Positions 19,628 to 28,788 of a stretch of DNA of 64,000 nt are shown piece by piece (position 1 is the first letter of the stretch; each line of letters begins with the position of its first letter). The notes below the pieces were generated by a model. The model was not told where the DNA came from and did not search any database. It worked only from the letters and a program-made list of their open reading frames with translations. This stretch comes from Pseudomonas inefficax. GTDB lineage: Bacteria > Pseudomonadota > Gammaproteobacteria > Pseudomonadales > Pseudomonadaceae. The position numbers and the translations under genes were made by a program. The stretch lies in assembly GCF_900277125.1 (NCBI RefSeq), contig NZ_OPYN01000137.1, positions 1 to 64,000 of the forward strand. The letters are read 5' to 3'.

Positions 19628-20446
19628 ATGCCCCGTTCCCATGCCGCGCTGTGGCGCGACCCGGCGCTGCCGCATGTCGAAAGCCGCCGCGCCTGCCATA
19701 GCCGCGCCTGCTACAAGGCCCACAGCCACCCGACGTTTTCAATCGGTGTGGTGGACGCCGGCCACAGTCATTTCACCGGTGCCGGCAACGGCCAGCAACG
19801 CCTGACACCCGGCACGCTGGTACTGGTCCCGGCCCGCCGGGTACATGCCTGCAACCCCGAGCCCGGGCAAGCGTGGAGCTACCAGATGTTGCATGTGGAT
19901 GCCGACTGGCTGGCACAGCTGCACCTGGAGTCCGGGCTGGAGGGTGCCGGGCCCGGCGAGCCGGCACGTATCTGCCAGGTGCCGGAGGTGTATCGGCTGT
20001 TCTGCGAACTGAACAGCCTGCTGTTCTCCAACGCCAGCCATGGTGAGAAGGATGCGGCGCTGATTGCCTTTCTGGGTGACCTGGACTGTGTCAGGCTCGC
20101 GCCGCTGGCGCCGGCACCGGCCCTGGGGGCGAGCGAGCTGAGCGGGCTGATCGCGCACATCGAGGACCAGGACCCGGCGCAGTTGAGCCTGGCGGTTCTG
20201 GCCCGGCAAGCCGGGCTTGGGCGCTACCAGTTGATTCGCGCATTTCGCGCGGCCACCGGGTTTACGCCGCATGCCTACCTGCTCAATGCCCGAATCAACC
20301 GGGGGCGACAGTTGTTGGGGGAAGGACAGGCCCTGGCGGAGGTGGCCTATAAGCTCGGGTTTGCCGACCAAAGCCATTTCCAGCGGGTGTTCAAGACCCA
20401 TGTGGGGGTGACACCGGGGCAGTATCGGGATCTGCACAGCCGCTGA
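19628..20446 (+). CDS. AraC-family transcriptional regulator
   Basis: A 272-aa regulator with an N-terminal cupin-like sensing domain (HSHPTFSIGVVDAGHSHF, LVLVPARRVHACNPE) and a C-terminal double helix-turn-helix (LARQAGLGRYQLIRAFRAAT, LAEVAYKLGFADQSHFQRVFKT, VGVTPGQYR). The ATG has GAGGA seven bases upstream; a GTG directly before it in frame is possible but less well spaced. It probably regulates the divergent LysE-type exporter. Confidence 0.92.
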   Translation: MPRSHAALWRDPALPHVESRRACHSRACYKAHSHPTFSIGVVDAGHSHFTGAGNGQQRLTPGTLVLVPARRVHACNPEPGQAWSYQMLHVDADWLAQLHLESGLEGAGPGEPARICQVPEVYRLFCELNSLLFSNASHGEKDAALIAFLGDLDCVRLAPLAPAPALGASELSGLIAHIEDQDPAQLSLAVLARQAGLGRYQLIRAFRAATGFTPHAYLLNARINRGRQLLGEGQALAEVAYKLGFADQSHFQRVFKTHVGVTPGQYRDLHSR

Positions 20447-20451
20447 GACCA

Positions 20452-20563
20452 TGGGGGCGCTTTGCGCCCCTTTCGCGACACAAGGCCGCTCCCACATTGA
20501 ACGGCGTACGCAGCACCTTGTGGGAGCGGCCTTGTGTCGCGAAAGGGCTGCGCAGCAGCCCCG
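20452..20563. repeat. REP palindrome pair (GGCCTTGTGTCGCGA type)
   Basis: TTTCGCGACACAAGGCCGCT facing AGCGGCCTTGTGTCGCGAAA with GGGGGCGC..GCGCCCC and GGGCTGC..GCAGCCC stems outside. Confidence 0.87.
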
Positions 20564-20643
20564 GCAATGGGCCTGCAATATTGTTCAATACGGCATGAAC
20601 GCCGAAGGGCAGAGTCAGGCTTTCCGCCAGAGCCGCCCACCCC

Positions 20644-21258
20644 ATGCAACAATTCCTGATCATCGCCCTCGCCCACTTCCTTGCCCTGCTCTCTCCCGGC
20701 CCGGACTTCTTCCTGGTCGCACGCACCTCGGTCAACGCCGGCTGGCGCATCGCGAGCGGTGCCTGCCTGGGTATCGCCCTGGCCAACGGCGTGTTCATCG
20801 CCATGGCCTTTACCGGCCTGTCGGTACTGCAGGAAGGCAGCCTGCTGTTCACCATCCTGCAACTGGCCGGCGCCGGCTACCTGCTGTACATCGGCACCCT
20901 GTTCCTGCGCCATGCCGGGCAAACCAGCCTGGGCGCAGTCGCTGGCAAGCAGACAGTTCAAGGGTGGTGGCGGGGATTGGGCATGGGGTTCCTGTCCGGC
21001 ATTCTCAATCCCAAGAATGCGCTGTTCTATGCCAGCCTGGTCAGCATGGTTGCCAGTGCCAGCGTTGCCTGGAAAGCAACCTGTGCCCTGTGGATGTTCG
21101 GCATCGTGCTGCTATGGGACCTGCTGGTTGCGATAGCCATCGGCAACCCGCTGGTGCTGCGGCGCTTCGCCCGCTGCCTGCCGTGGCTGGAGCGGGCCTC
21201 CGGGGTCATGCTGGTGCTATTGGCTGTGGCACTGTTGTTTCATCTGGCCTGGGGCTGA
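20644..21258 (+). CDS. LysE/RhtB-family exporter
   Basis: A 204-aa membrane protein with the RhtB pattern HFLALLSPGPDFFLVARTSV at the N-terminus and GILNPKNALFYASLV mid-protein, close to the RhtC threonine-exporter type. About six membrane spans. Its 3' end overlaps the convergent phosphatase gene by 53 bases. Substrate unknown. Confidence 0.92.
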   Translation: MQQFLIIALAHFLALLSPGPDFFLVARTSVNAGWRIASGACLGIALANGVFIAMAFTGLSVLQEGSLLFTILQLAGAGYLLYIGTLFLRHAGQTSLGAVAGKQTVQGWWRGLGMGFLSGILNPKNALFYASLVSMVASASVAWKATCALWMFGIVLLWDLLVAIAIGNPLVLRRFARCLPWLERASGVMLVLLAVALLFHLAWG

Positions 21259-21931
21259 CCAGTTGCAGGGTGCGCATGTCCATCAAGGTGAAATGGCCAC
21301 TGGCCCAGCCCCCGGTATCCAGGTGCCAGACGTTGCCCAGCTGCTTGGCCTCCAGCACCGGCGTGTGGCCCACCAACAAGGCACGCAGGCCCTGCACGGG
21401 CTGGGTATCGCCTAACTTCAGCCGGCGCCGTGACCATTGGCACACTTCTCGTACCTTGGGGTCGTCATCCAGCTCCAGCCAAGTCCTCAGCACTGTCCAA
21501 TCGGCATACGGGCTGTCGGCATGCAGCAGGCCTACCAGGCCCGCCGCACTTTCAACTTCTATCGCAATCGGCAGTTGCTCGAAGCGCTCCACGAAACCCA
21601 ACTGCCGGGCCCGCGGCAGGTCCAGAAACCAGCCGCCGCCAGCGGCGCGATACATGTCCAGGTCGAGCCGCCCGCCGCGAACGCGGGTGATTGCCAGGGC
21701 CTCGTGATTACCTTGCACGGCATGGAACCAGGGCTGCGCCAGCCATTCCAGCGCCGCCTCGCTGTCTGGGCCACGGTCGACCAGGTCACCCACGCTGAAC
21801 AGGCGGTCCACGGCCGGATCGAACCCCACCGCATCCAGGCATTGCTGCAGGCGCTGGAAATGACCATGGATATCGCCAACCGCCAGGTCACGCCCCCGCA
21901 GGTTGGCAATCAGACGCCGAAACCGTGCCAT
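21206..21931 (-). CDS. Calcineurin-like metallophosphatase (PrpA/ApaH-like)
   Basis: A 241-aa serine/threonine protein phosphatase-type enzyme with all metal motifs: DIHGHFQRL (GDxHG), GDLVDRGPDS (GDxVDRG), GNHEAL (GNHE) and the late VGHTPVLEAKQLGNVWHLDTG. Start chosen at the second Met, which has AGGAAG upstream; the longer form starts nine residues earlier. The substrate may be phosphoproteins or dinucleoside polyphosphates; sequence alone does not decide. Confidence 0.92.
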   Translation of the reverse strand: MARFRRLIANLRGRDLAVGDIHGHFQRLQQCLDAVGFDPAVDRLFSVGDLVDRGPDSEAALEWLAQPWFHAVQGNHEALAITRVRGGRLDLDMYRAAGGGWFLDLPRARQLGFVERFEQLPIAIEVESAAGLVGLLHADSPYADWTVLRTWLELDDDPKVREVCQWSRRRLKLGDTQPVQGLRALLVGHTPVLEAKQLGNVWHLDTGGWASGHFTLMDMRTLQLVSPRPDETTVPQPIAPA

Positions 21932-22005
21932 TACAATCTTCCTCTGCCGTAGCGCCATGCCAAGGGTAAAATGGAGGCATGCGCAATCTGCCCCGGAGGT
22001 GCATC

Positions 22006-22521
22006 ATGCGTACCACCCTAGTGTGTGCCGTGCTCATGGCGCTGTCACTGGACAGCATGGCACAAGGTACCCCGGCCGCGCAGGTCGAGGTACGTTTCGA
22101 CCATCCGGAAAAATTCCGTGATGCCAGCCTCGACAGCCACGGGTACGAGCGTGGCGCCGACGCCTATGTGATGAAAACCTTGAGCCAGTACCTGCAGAAG
22201 CTTGGCCAACGCTACCTGCAACCCGGCCAGCAACTGGTCATCGATATCCGCGACATCGACCTGGCCGGGCGTTTCGAGCCCTGGCACGGCCAGGCCTACG
22301 ATGTGCGTTTCATGCGTGAAATCACCTGGCCGACCATCGACCTCAGCTACACCCTCAGCCAACCGGGCAAACCCGACCAGCAGGCGCAGGAGCGGGTCAG
22401 CGACAAGATGTATCTCAGCCGCCCGGGCCGGGTCACGAGCAGCAGCGACCGCCTGTATGCCGAAAAGGCCATGCTCGACGACTGGTTCCGCCAGCGCTTC
22501 GCCGTCCACTCGGCTTCCTGA
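22006..22521 (+). CDS. DUF3016-type periplasmic protein
   Basis: A 171-aa protein with a signal peptide (MRTTLVCAVLMALSLDSMAQ) and the DUF3016 pattern: VEVRFDHPEKFRDA, LGQRYLQPGQQLVIDIRDIDLAGRFEPW and AEKAMLDDWFRQRF. CGGAGG lies upstream of this ATG, favouring it over the one nine codons earlier. Function of the family is unknown. Confidence 0.88.
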   Translation: MRTTLVCAVLMALSLDSMAQGTPAAQVEVRFDHPEKFRDASLDSHGYERGADAYVMKTLSQYLQKLGQRYLQPGQQLVIDIRDIDLAGRFEPWHGQAYDVRFMREITWPTIDLSYTLSQPGKPDQQAQERVSDKMYLSRPGRVTSSSDRLYAEKAMLDDWFRQRFAVHSAS

Positions 22522-22597
22522 ATATCCCTTCACTGGAACAGGCGATGGTGCCGGTAGTATGCTCGGCCCTTCAACCTGTACCAGGGAAGGGTCATTC

Positions 22598-23341
22598 ATG
22601 AAGTCGTGTGCCGTGCAACTGGCATCGCTCAAGGGCGATGTGCAAGCCAACCTCGAACGCCACCTGGCCTGCATCGAACAGGCCGCAGCCCTTGGCGCCG
22701 AACTGGTGGTGTTTCCCGAACTGTCGCTGACCGGCTATGAGCCGACCCTCGCGCGCCAGGCCGCCCTGCCAGTCGGTTCGGCGCGGCTGGACCCGCTGCA
22801 GGCAGCCTGCGACCGCTTTGGTATCACCGTCGCCGTGGGCCTGCCACTGCCGACACCTGACGGCATCCGTATCGGCATGCCAATTCTCAGCCCCGGGGCA
22901 CCGCGCCAGGCCTATGCCAAGCAGCGCCTGCATGATGACGAACTGCCCTGGTTCACCCCAGGCGATCAAGCCTTGCTGCTGCAGGTGGGTGCGCACCGGG
23001 TAGCGCCTGCGATCTGCTACGAATCGATGTTCATGGCCCATGCGGCAGCCGCGCGGGAACATGGCGCCGACCTGTATCTGGTCAGCGTGGCGAAAACCGC
23101 CAAGGGCATCCGTGAGGGTTATCAGCACTACTCCGAGGTGGCTCGTGAGCTGGGCATGACGGTATTGCTGGCCAACTGCGTGGGGCCGGCCGACACCTTC
23201 ATCGGCGCCGGCGGCTCGGCGGCCTGGGACAGCCAGGGGCGCTTGCTGGCCAGCCTGGACGACCACAGCGAAGGGCTGATCGTGCTGGATACCGCTAACG
23301 GGACTGCCATGGCGGTGCCGTTGGCCCTGCAACCGGCATGA
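22598..23341 (+). CDS. Carbon-nitrogen hydrolase (nitrilase superfamily)
   Basis: A 247-aa amidase with the Glu-Lys-Cys triad visible: Glu in VVFPELSLTGYE, Lys in AYAKQRLHDDELPWF and Cys in APAICYESMF. Cytoplasmic. Ribosome site AGGGAAGG upstream. It overlaps the following small membrane-protein gene by four bases (ATGA). The amide substrate is unknown. Confidence 0.92.
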   Translation: MKSCAVQLASLKGDVQANLERHLACIEQAAALGAELVVFPELSLTGYEPTLARQAALPVGSARLDPLQAACDRFGITVAVGLPLPTPDGIRIGMPILSPGAPRQAYAKQRLHDDELPWFTPGDQALLLQVGAHRVAPAICYESMFMAHAAAAREHGADLYLVSVAKTAKGIREGYQHYSEVARELGMTVLLANCVGPADTFIGAGGSAAWDSQGRLLASLDDHSEGLIVLDTANGTAMAVPLALQPA

Positions 23342-23580
23342 TCTATCTGTTTCTGGCGTTGCTGAGCTATGCCTGTACCTACTACCTGACGGGGCTGCTC
23401 ATCCAGGGGCAACTGGCCGATGTGGCCGAGGGATTGCGCCACCGGCCTGATGCGCCGACACCCGGCGAATACCTGCGCGCAGTGAGGCCCCATGCACGCC
23501 GGGCCCATCGGCAGTACACCCTGCTGGCTGGCTCGGCATTGGCCGTGCTGGTCTGCCTGGCTGCCAGCTGGTTCTGTTGA
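23338..23580 (+). CDS. Small two-span membrane protein
   Basis: An 80-aa protein with a hydrophobic N-terminal segment (YLFLALLSYACTYYLTGLLI), a basic middle (HARRAHRQY) and a C-terminal span (LLAGSALAVLVCLAASWF). Translationally coupled to the nitrilase-family gene by an ATGA overlap. No family recognised. Confidence 0.75.
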   Translation: MIYLFLALLSYACTYYLTGLLIQGQLADVAEGLRHRPDAPTPGEYLRAVRPHARRAHRQYTLLAGSALAVLVCLAASWFC

Positions 23581-23583
23581 CGC

Positions 23584-24084
23584 TTACAGGTCCAGTGCCA
23601 GACTTTGCCGGCCCTCCAGCGCCAGCAGGTACTGCTTTGCCGCCAGGCCGCCGGCAAAGCCGGTCAGGCTGCCCGAAGCACCGATCACCCGATGACACGG
23701 GGCGATGATCGAGATCGGGTTGCGGCCATTGGCGGCGCCTACCGCACGCACTGCACTGGGGTTGCCGATCTGCCGGGCGATGTCGCTGTAGCTGCGGGTT
23801 TCACCGAAGGGTATTGCCAACAGCGCGGCCCACACCTGACGCTGGAATTCGGTGCCGGCAAAATCCAGCGCCAGGTCGAAGCATTGGCGTTTCCCGGCAA
23901 AGTACTCGCCGAGCTGGCTGGCGGCTTCCCGCAGTACCGGGCACTGGTCATCACGGTGCAGGGCGCCAAGGCGCACACGGTTTTCCCGCTCCTCCTCCCA
24001 GAGTACGGCTGCCAGGCACTCGCCGCGTGCCACCAGGGTCAAGGTGCCGACGGGCGACTGCATGAAGGTGAATGCGCTGGACAT
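23584..24084 (-). CDS. ogt: Methylated-DNA-protein cysteine methyltransferase
   Basis: A 166-aa DNA repair protein that removes alkyl groups from O6-alkylguanine. The acceptor motif PCHRVIG is preceded by the helix-turn-helix QVWAALLAIPFGETRSYSDIA and the arginine-finger segment ANGRNPISIIAPCHRV. N-terminal domain MSSAFTFMQSPVGTLTLVAR sets the start; the longer frame adds 20 residues without ribosome site. Convergent with the small membrane-protein gene, three bases apart. Confidence 0.94.
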   Translation of the reverse strand: MSSAFTFMQSPVGTLTLVARGECLAAVLWEEERENRVRLGALHRDDQCPVLREAASQLGEYFAGKRQCFDLALDFAGTEFQRQVWAALLAIPFGETRSYSDIARQIGNPSAVRAVGAANGRNPISIIAPCHRVIGASGSLTGFAGGLAAKQYLLALEGRQSLALDL

Positions 24085-24168
24085 AAGCAGGCTCCTGCCA
24101 GGTTGCGATCGACCTACTGTACGCATCCACAGCCCTGCCTGCATCCGCTTTCTTGCTCAGGCAATTGT

Positions 24169-24422
24169 GCGTAGCCGGTGCCAACCACCGCGTCGCCTGC
24201 TTCGCGGGTGAACCCGCTCCCACAGGGAACCCCACCGCCGAAAGAATGCGCAATACCTGTGGGAGCGGGCGCGCCCGCGAACACCGGCGTAGCCGGTGCC
24301 AGCCACCGTGTCGCCTGCTTCGCGGGCATGCCCGCTCCCACAGGGAACCCCACCAGCCGAAAGAGTGCGTAATACCTGTGGGAGCGGCCTTGTGTCGCGA
24401 TGGGCTGCGAAGCAGCCCTAAA
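24169..24422. repeat. REP cluster with a 118-base tandem duplication
   Basis: Four REP cores in about 250 bases. Two near-identical units of 118 bases start at 24169 and 24287 (GCGTAGCCGGTGCCAACCAC versus GCGTAGCCGGTGCCAGCCAC), each holding a GCGGG-type REP, the spacer AGGGAACCCCACC and a facing REP. The second unit ends in a GGCCTTGTGTCGCGA-type core, so two REP subtypes are mixed. This fills the gap between ogt and the polysaccharide operon. Confidence 0.88.
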
Positions 24423-24432
24423 ATCCCGAGCC

Positions 24433-25239
24433 TCAATAATAGGTCCGGGGTTGCTCATCAGCCTTGTTCAATACCGTCCCCACCAGGTTCACCCTTGCCA
24501 GGTGATGAAGGCAATCCTCGATTTCCTTCCTGTTGTTCATACCGTTGGCCACCACCAGCAGCACACAGTCGAACTTGGGTATCACAGTGATCGCATCGTC
24601 AGAACTGAGCAACGGCGGCAAATCGAAAATGCAGATACGCGACTCGTAGCGGTTGCGCAGTTCGCTTATCAGGTTGTTCACTTTGGGCGACGACAGCATT
24701 TCGGTAGACAACGGCACCGGTACCCGCGTGGGCAGTACCACGAACCGAGGTAAGGTCGGGTTGACCAGGCAGTCCTGCAGCTCGGCCTTGTCCGTCAGAA
24801 ACTCGTTCAACGCCTGGTCCATGGGCAGGCCCAGGCTGCTGCCGACCTTGGGCCGACGCAGGTCGAAGTCCACCAGCAACGCGGTCTTGGTGGTGTGGTG
24901 GGCGATGCTCATGGCCAGGTTGATCGACAGCACCGTCTTGCCCGCTTCAGGGGTTGGCGAGGTAATGGCCAAGGTTCGCCAGCCATTCTCGTCCATGGTC
25001 CTGAGCACTTGCGTGCGCAGCAGGTCGATCGGCCCATTCATGTTGGAGTTCTTGTTGTAGGCGACGATACGGTGACGCTCAAGGTGCTCCGCGCGCAGCG
25101 GCACCACCTTGGTGTTCACGTAATCGAACTGGCCAGGCACTTCCGCCAGCGCCGTACCTGGGGCGGGTGACAAGGCCTGCGGGGTACCCGGGGTAACCTG
25201 GTGAAGATTATTGCCAACAGCCGACGTGGTCCTGTCCAT
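24433..25239 (-). CDS. BY-kinase-type polysaccharide tyrosine autokinase
   Basis: A 268-aa cytoplasmic P-loop ATPase of the CpsD/CapB group. Walker A-like SPTPEAGKTVLSINLA, Walker A' ALLVDFDLRRPKVG and Walker B-like RICIFDLPPLL are visible. The C-terminus ends PRTYY, so the tyrosine cluster is minimal. It works with a Wzz-type partner, here the next gene upstream (10-base gap). Start at MDRTT; the upstream extension overlaps the partner gene. It is the last gene of a leftward export operon. Confidence 0.88.
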   Translation of the reverse strand: MDRTTSAVGNNLHQVTPGTPQALSPAPGTALAEVPGQFDYVNTKVVPLRAEHLERHRIVAYNKNSNMNGPIDLLRTQVLRTMDENGWRTLAITSPTPEAGKTVLSINLAMSIAHHTTKTALLVDFDLRRPKVGSSLGLPMDQALNEFLTDKAELQDCLVNPTLPRFVVLPTRVPVPLSTEMLSSPKVNNLISELRNRYESRICIFDLPPLLSSDDAITVIPKFDCVLLVVANGMNNRKEIEDCLHHLARVNLVGTVLNKADEQPRTYY

Positions 25240-25249
25240 CACTGCTTTC

Positions 25250-26812
25250 CTATGCAAACCGAGACATGACTTTGAACAACAGCACATCCAGTGGCATGTA
25301 GAACACGTGCACCAGCACCACCATGATAGCCGTCAGCGCCAGTGCCGCCAGGATCAGCCAGTTGCGCCAACGCTTGCGCCTGGCCACATCGGCCTTGGTA
25401 TCGATGTATGGCAGCGCCACCAGCACCCGTCTGCCCAGCAGGTTTTCCAGGGCACCGACGCCGCGAATGCGCTGGTTGAACATTTCCATCAGCATCACCA
25501 GCGCACCGCCACCTGCCGGTGCCAGCACCAGGCCCAGCGCCGCGATTTTCTTGCGGTTGGGCTTGATCGGTTTCTCGGGCATCAGCGGTGGCTCCAGCAG
25601 TACGAAGCGCTCGGCCTTGTTCTCCTGCTCGAGGCTCTCGGTAATCTTCGCGCCCATTTCCTTGGCGCGGATTTCCTCGTACTTCTTGCGCGCGTTGTCG
25701 TGGTCACGCATCAAGGTCACCAGGCCACGCTCGACCTGCGGCGCCTCGAGGATTTCGGCCTCGTAGCCTTCCATCTTGCGGGTCAACTCGCGCTTCTGCT
25801 CGGCCAGCGAAGCGATGCGCTCCTGCGCCGCGCTCATCTTGGCGCGCACGCGAGCGACATCGAGGCCGACCGTGGAAGCCGCCGCCGTGCGGCTGCCACT
25901 GGCTTCGAGCGCCTGAATCCTGCGCTTGACCGCCACCACATCAGGGTGGGCTTCCTTGTAGCGGCTCAGCAGCCGGGCATACTCGGCCTTCAGGCTGGGC
26001 AGGTCCTGGGGCTGGTCGGCACTGGCCGCCCTGGGCCCTTCGCCGGCCTTGGTGGCCAGCCCGGCACTGGCCGCAGACAGTTCCAGCTCAAGGTAACGCA
26101 ATTCTTCCTGGGCGGCCTTGTAGTCACGGTCAACCTCGCGGAACTCCAACTCCGAGCGTGACAGCATGTTCATGCGCAGGGTCTGGTGCTCGGGCAAGGC
26201 ATTGGCGTGGGCCTGCTTGAAATCCGCCAGCTGGTTTTCCAGGCTGGCAAGCTCCGCCCCCAGTTTGTTCGCCTCCTGGGTGAGGAACTCGGTGGTTTCA
26301 TTGGCCCGCTCGGTACGCTGCTTGAGGTTCTCGTTGAGGAACAGCGTCACCAACTCGTCGGCGACTTCCTTGGCCACCTCTGGCTGCTTGTGCTCGAAGG
26401 ACACATTGAACGCCACGGTCGCTTCACCGCGCCCGCGTACAAAGGTGGTGAGGGTCTCGACCACGACGGCACTGCGCATGTGGTCGATCTTGTCGCTATC
26501 GCTGAAGCGCTTGTCGGGGAACAGGTTGTACTTGTCGATGATGCGCAGCAGGTTCTCGCGGGTCATCACCCGCTGGCGAATCACTTCGATGCGTTCATCG
26601 GCAAAGCTTGTGTTGTTGGTCGATACCAGTTCGGGGGAAATCTGTTGCGACTCCACCAGGATGGTACCGGTCGACTGGTAGATCGGCGGCACCATCACTG
26701 CGACTGCGACGGTCGCGGCCAGAATGACTACGATGCTCCCCCCCAATAACAGGGCCCGGTCCTTGATTATGGCGATGTAATCTCTGAGGGAGAGCTCGTA
26801 GTCGGACTTCAT
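25250..26812 (-). CDS. Wzz/GumC-type polysaccharide chain-length/co-polymerase protein
   Basis: A 520-aa inner-membrane protein: N-terminal Wzz segment (SLRDYIAIIKDRALLLGGSI, first span), long periplasmic coiled-coil region (about residues 150-370), and a second span near the C-terminus (WLILAALALTAIMVVLVHVF) after the proline-rich EPPLMPEKPIKPNRKK motif. No kinase domain is fused; the separate autokinase gene follows. Such proteins set chain length and link synthesis to export of exopolysaccharide. Confidence 0.92.
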   Translation of the reverse strand: MKSDYELSLRDYIAIIKDRALLLGGSIVVILAATVAVAVMVPPIYQSTGTILVESQQISPELVSTNNTSFADERIEVIRQRVMTRENLLRIIDKYNLFPDKRFSDSDKIDHMRSAVVVETLTTFVRGRGEATVAFNVSFEHKQPEVAKEVADELVTLFLNENLKQRTERANETTEFLTQEANKLGAELASLENQLADFKQAHANALPEHQTLRMNMLSRSELEFREVDRDYKAAQEELRYLELELSAASAGLATKAGEGPRAASADQPQDLPSLKAEYARLLSRYKEAHPDVVAVKRRIQALEASGSRTAAASTVGLDVARVRAKMSAAQERIASLAEQKRELTRKMEGYEAEILEAPQVERGLVTLMRDHDNARKKYEEIRAKEMGAKITESLEQENKAERFVLLEPPLMPEKPIKPNRKKIAALGLVLAPAGGGALVMLMEMFNQRIRGVGALENLLGRRVLVALPYIDTKADVARRKRWRNWLILAALALTAIMVVLVHVFYMPLDVLLFKVMSRFA

Positions 26813-26831
26813 GGGGCCACCTGCCTGAAGT

Positions 26832-27947
26832 TCAGATGTCGGGGTACCTGTACGTCAACGTCAAACCCACGATAGTAGCGTTCGCATCGGCTTCGTGATC
26901 CTGCTGCCGTTCCTTGTACATCAGCGACAGGCGCAGGTCCCAGTACGGCGAAAACTGGCGGCTGGCCCACACGCTGTAGGTCTGCAGGGTGTTGGGGGTC
27001 TGCCCTTTGCTGTCTTGCCAGGCAGCGTCCGTACCCACCCGGGTCAGTTCGCTGACGGCGTAACTCCACACACCGCGCACCTGGTCAAGCTCGGCGAAGC
27101 CGCCTTCGGCGCTGGCCACAGTGCTGCGTTCGGCGGTGAAGCTGGCGTCGGCACGCACACCGGTGTACAGCAGCGCAACCCCACCCTCCCCGCGTCGGCC
27201 ACCCTCGTCGCCGGAAACCTCGGTAACCCCCACATGCGCATCGGCGCTGAGGCGTTTGGAGAACTGGTACTTGACCCCGACCGCCGGGCTGTAGCTGTTG
27301 GACGCCGTCGCCGTCTGGTCCTGCTCGGGCTCATAACGCCGGGCGCCGAAGCGGCTGTACAGATCAGCCCGCTCGCTCCAGGCGTAGGTCCAGGTGAACA
27401 CGTTGCCCAGTTCTTCGTAACCCGTCAGCGTACTGATGTCATAACGGGCACGGTTGTAGGTGGTTTCGTTGCTCAAGGTGCTGCGTTCGGAAACCGCCTG
27501 GCTCCAGTTGCCGGTCAGCGTATACAGCTTTTGCGTGCCATCGGTGGTAACCACGCCGGTATCCAGCACCGTTCCCGACAACGTCGAGCTTTCGTTGTAA
27601 CGCGCCAGCAGGCCAAACCGCCCGCGCTCTGTCTGACGCTGCCAGCCCAGGCTTACGTCGGGGTCCTCACGGTTGTCGACCACCGCGGTGTCGGACGAGC
27701 GCAATACATTCATGCCCAGCCCCAACCTCAGTTCGTCCCGGTCGAAGGTACCGATCAGGGTGTAATCCGGCGCGATGATCGTGCGCGTTATGCCCTTTTC
27801 ACCCGACGACAACAGCAAGGGATTGCTGTCATGTTCGACGGAAGTCGGTACCACCACCGTAGACTGCCAATTTGCTGCCAGGACTGGGTCCGCAAACGGC
27901 AACACCAAGATTGCCGTTGCAATGCTAGTTGTTCTGAGAAGAGGCAT
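26832..27947 (-). CDS. Outer-membrane beta-barrel protein of polysaccharide export operon
   Basis: A 371-aa protein with signal peptide (ATAILVLPFADPVLA), then alternating amphipathic strands and a C-terminal strand TIVGLTLTYRYPDI. The start of the mature chain (VVVPTSVEHDSNPLLL) and the barrel pattern recall the outer-membrane proteins coded in exosortase/PEP-CTERM-linked EPS loci, though I cannot confirm membership. It lies between the Wza-like and Wzz-like genes and probably helps glycan exit. Confidence 0.8.
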   Translation of the reverse strand: MPLLRTTSIATAILVLPFADPVLAANWQSTVVVPTSVEHDSNPLLLSSGEKGITRTIIAPDYTLIGTFDRDELRLGLGMNVLRSSDTAVVDNREDPDVSLGWQRQTERGRFGLLARYNESSTLSGTVLDTGVVTTDGTQKLYTLTGNWSQAVSERSTLSNETTYNRARYDISTLTGYEELGNVFTWTYAWSERADLYSRFGARRYEPEQDQTATASNSYSPAVGVKYQFSKRLSADAHVGVTEVSGDEGGRRGEGGVALLYTGVRADASFTAERSTVASAEGGFAELDQVRGVWSYAVSELTRVGTDAAWQDSKGQTPNTLQTYSVWASRQFSPYWDLRLSLMYKERQQDHEADANATIVGLTLTYRYPDI

Positions 27948-27971
27948 TAAGTGTTCTTATTAAAGGCAAGA

Positions 27972-28529
27972 TCAAGGAACGACCAGCGTATCGCCAGCCT
28001 GCAGTTGGATGTTGGTGGACATATCCCGGCCAGACACCAGGTCTCTATATCGCACGGGCAGGATTTTTTGGGAAGCGCCGGTGCCACGCACCACTTTGAT
28101 TTCGCTTTCATCGGCAAACTTGTCCAGGCCGCCCGACATGCTCAGGGCCTGCAGCACTGCGGTAGGGCCTGCCATCTGTACCGGCCCGGGCTTGATCACT
28201 TTGCCTTGTACATAGACCAGGTTGCCGGCGATGCTCTTGACGACAACGCTGACGTTCGGGTCGGGGAGAAACTTCTCGAGTTTGGCAGCCACCTGTTTTT
28301 CAACGGCCGTTACATCCAGACCGGCAACATCTATGCGCCCGGCCAGGGGGAACGTGATACTGCCATCGGGAAGTACGGTAGCTTCCTGGCGCAGGCTATC
28401 TTCCTGCCACACCGAAACCATCACTACATCGCCGGGGCTGAGCAGGTAGGTAGCACTGTGCGGGTCGGCCTTACCGGCACCAGACCACACCATCAGCATG
28501 CAGAACGCGGCAAACATTGAACGCACCAT
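27972..28529 (-). CDS. Wza/GumB-type polysaccharide export protein
   Basis: A 185-aa periplasmic/outer-membrane protein: signal peptide to about residue 22, then the Poly_export motif YLLSPGDVVMVSVWQEDSLR, the TVLPDGSITFPLAGRIDVAG segment and a SLBB-like stretch VYVQGKVIKPGPVQM. It is short compared with Wza (about 380 aa) but the size suits EpsE/GumB-type proteins. GGAGGGA precedes this ATG, which rules out the longer upstream frame. The cysteine before the mature chain (AFCMLM) is not a clear lipobox. Confidence 0.9.
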   Translation of the reverse strand: MVRSMFAAFCMLMVWSGAGKADPHSATYLLSPGDVVMVSVWQEDSLRQEATVLPDGSITFPLAGRIDVAGLDVTAVEKQVAAKLEKFLPDPNVSVVVKSIAGNLVYVQGKVIKPGPVQMAGPTAVLQALSMSGGLDKFADESEIKVVRGTGASQKILPVRYRDLVSGRDMSTNIQLQAGDTLVVP

Positions 28530-28788
28530 GAGGGTCCCTCCGGCCGAAAAGGCCCGACAAAGAGCACTGAATGAGAACAGCACACCAACTCTCGCTCCGC
28601 TTCGCGGCATACGCCAACCGCGATGGCCTCGATCTTCCGAAGGCCTTGCCTTGACGCTCTGCAGCCTGGGCTGTGCTGCCTGCAACCGTGGACCTGCACG
28701 GGCTACTGGCAATATAGCAACGGCTGGGGAATTGACAAGCCAGGCCCCGGGCCGCTGGCGTCAAGGGTAAAAACCCAGGCTGGCGGAC

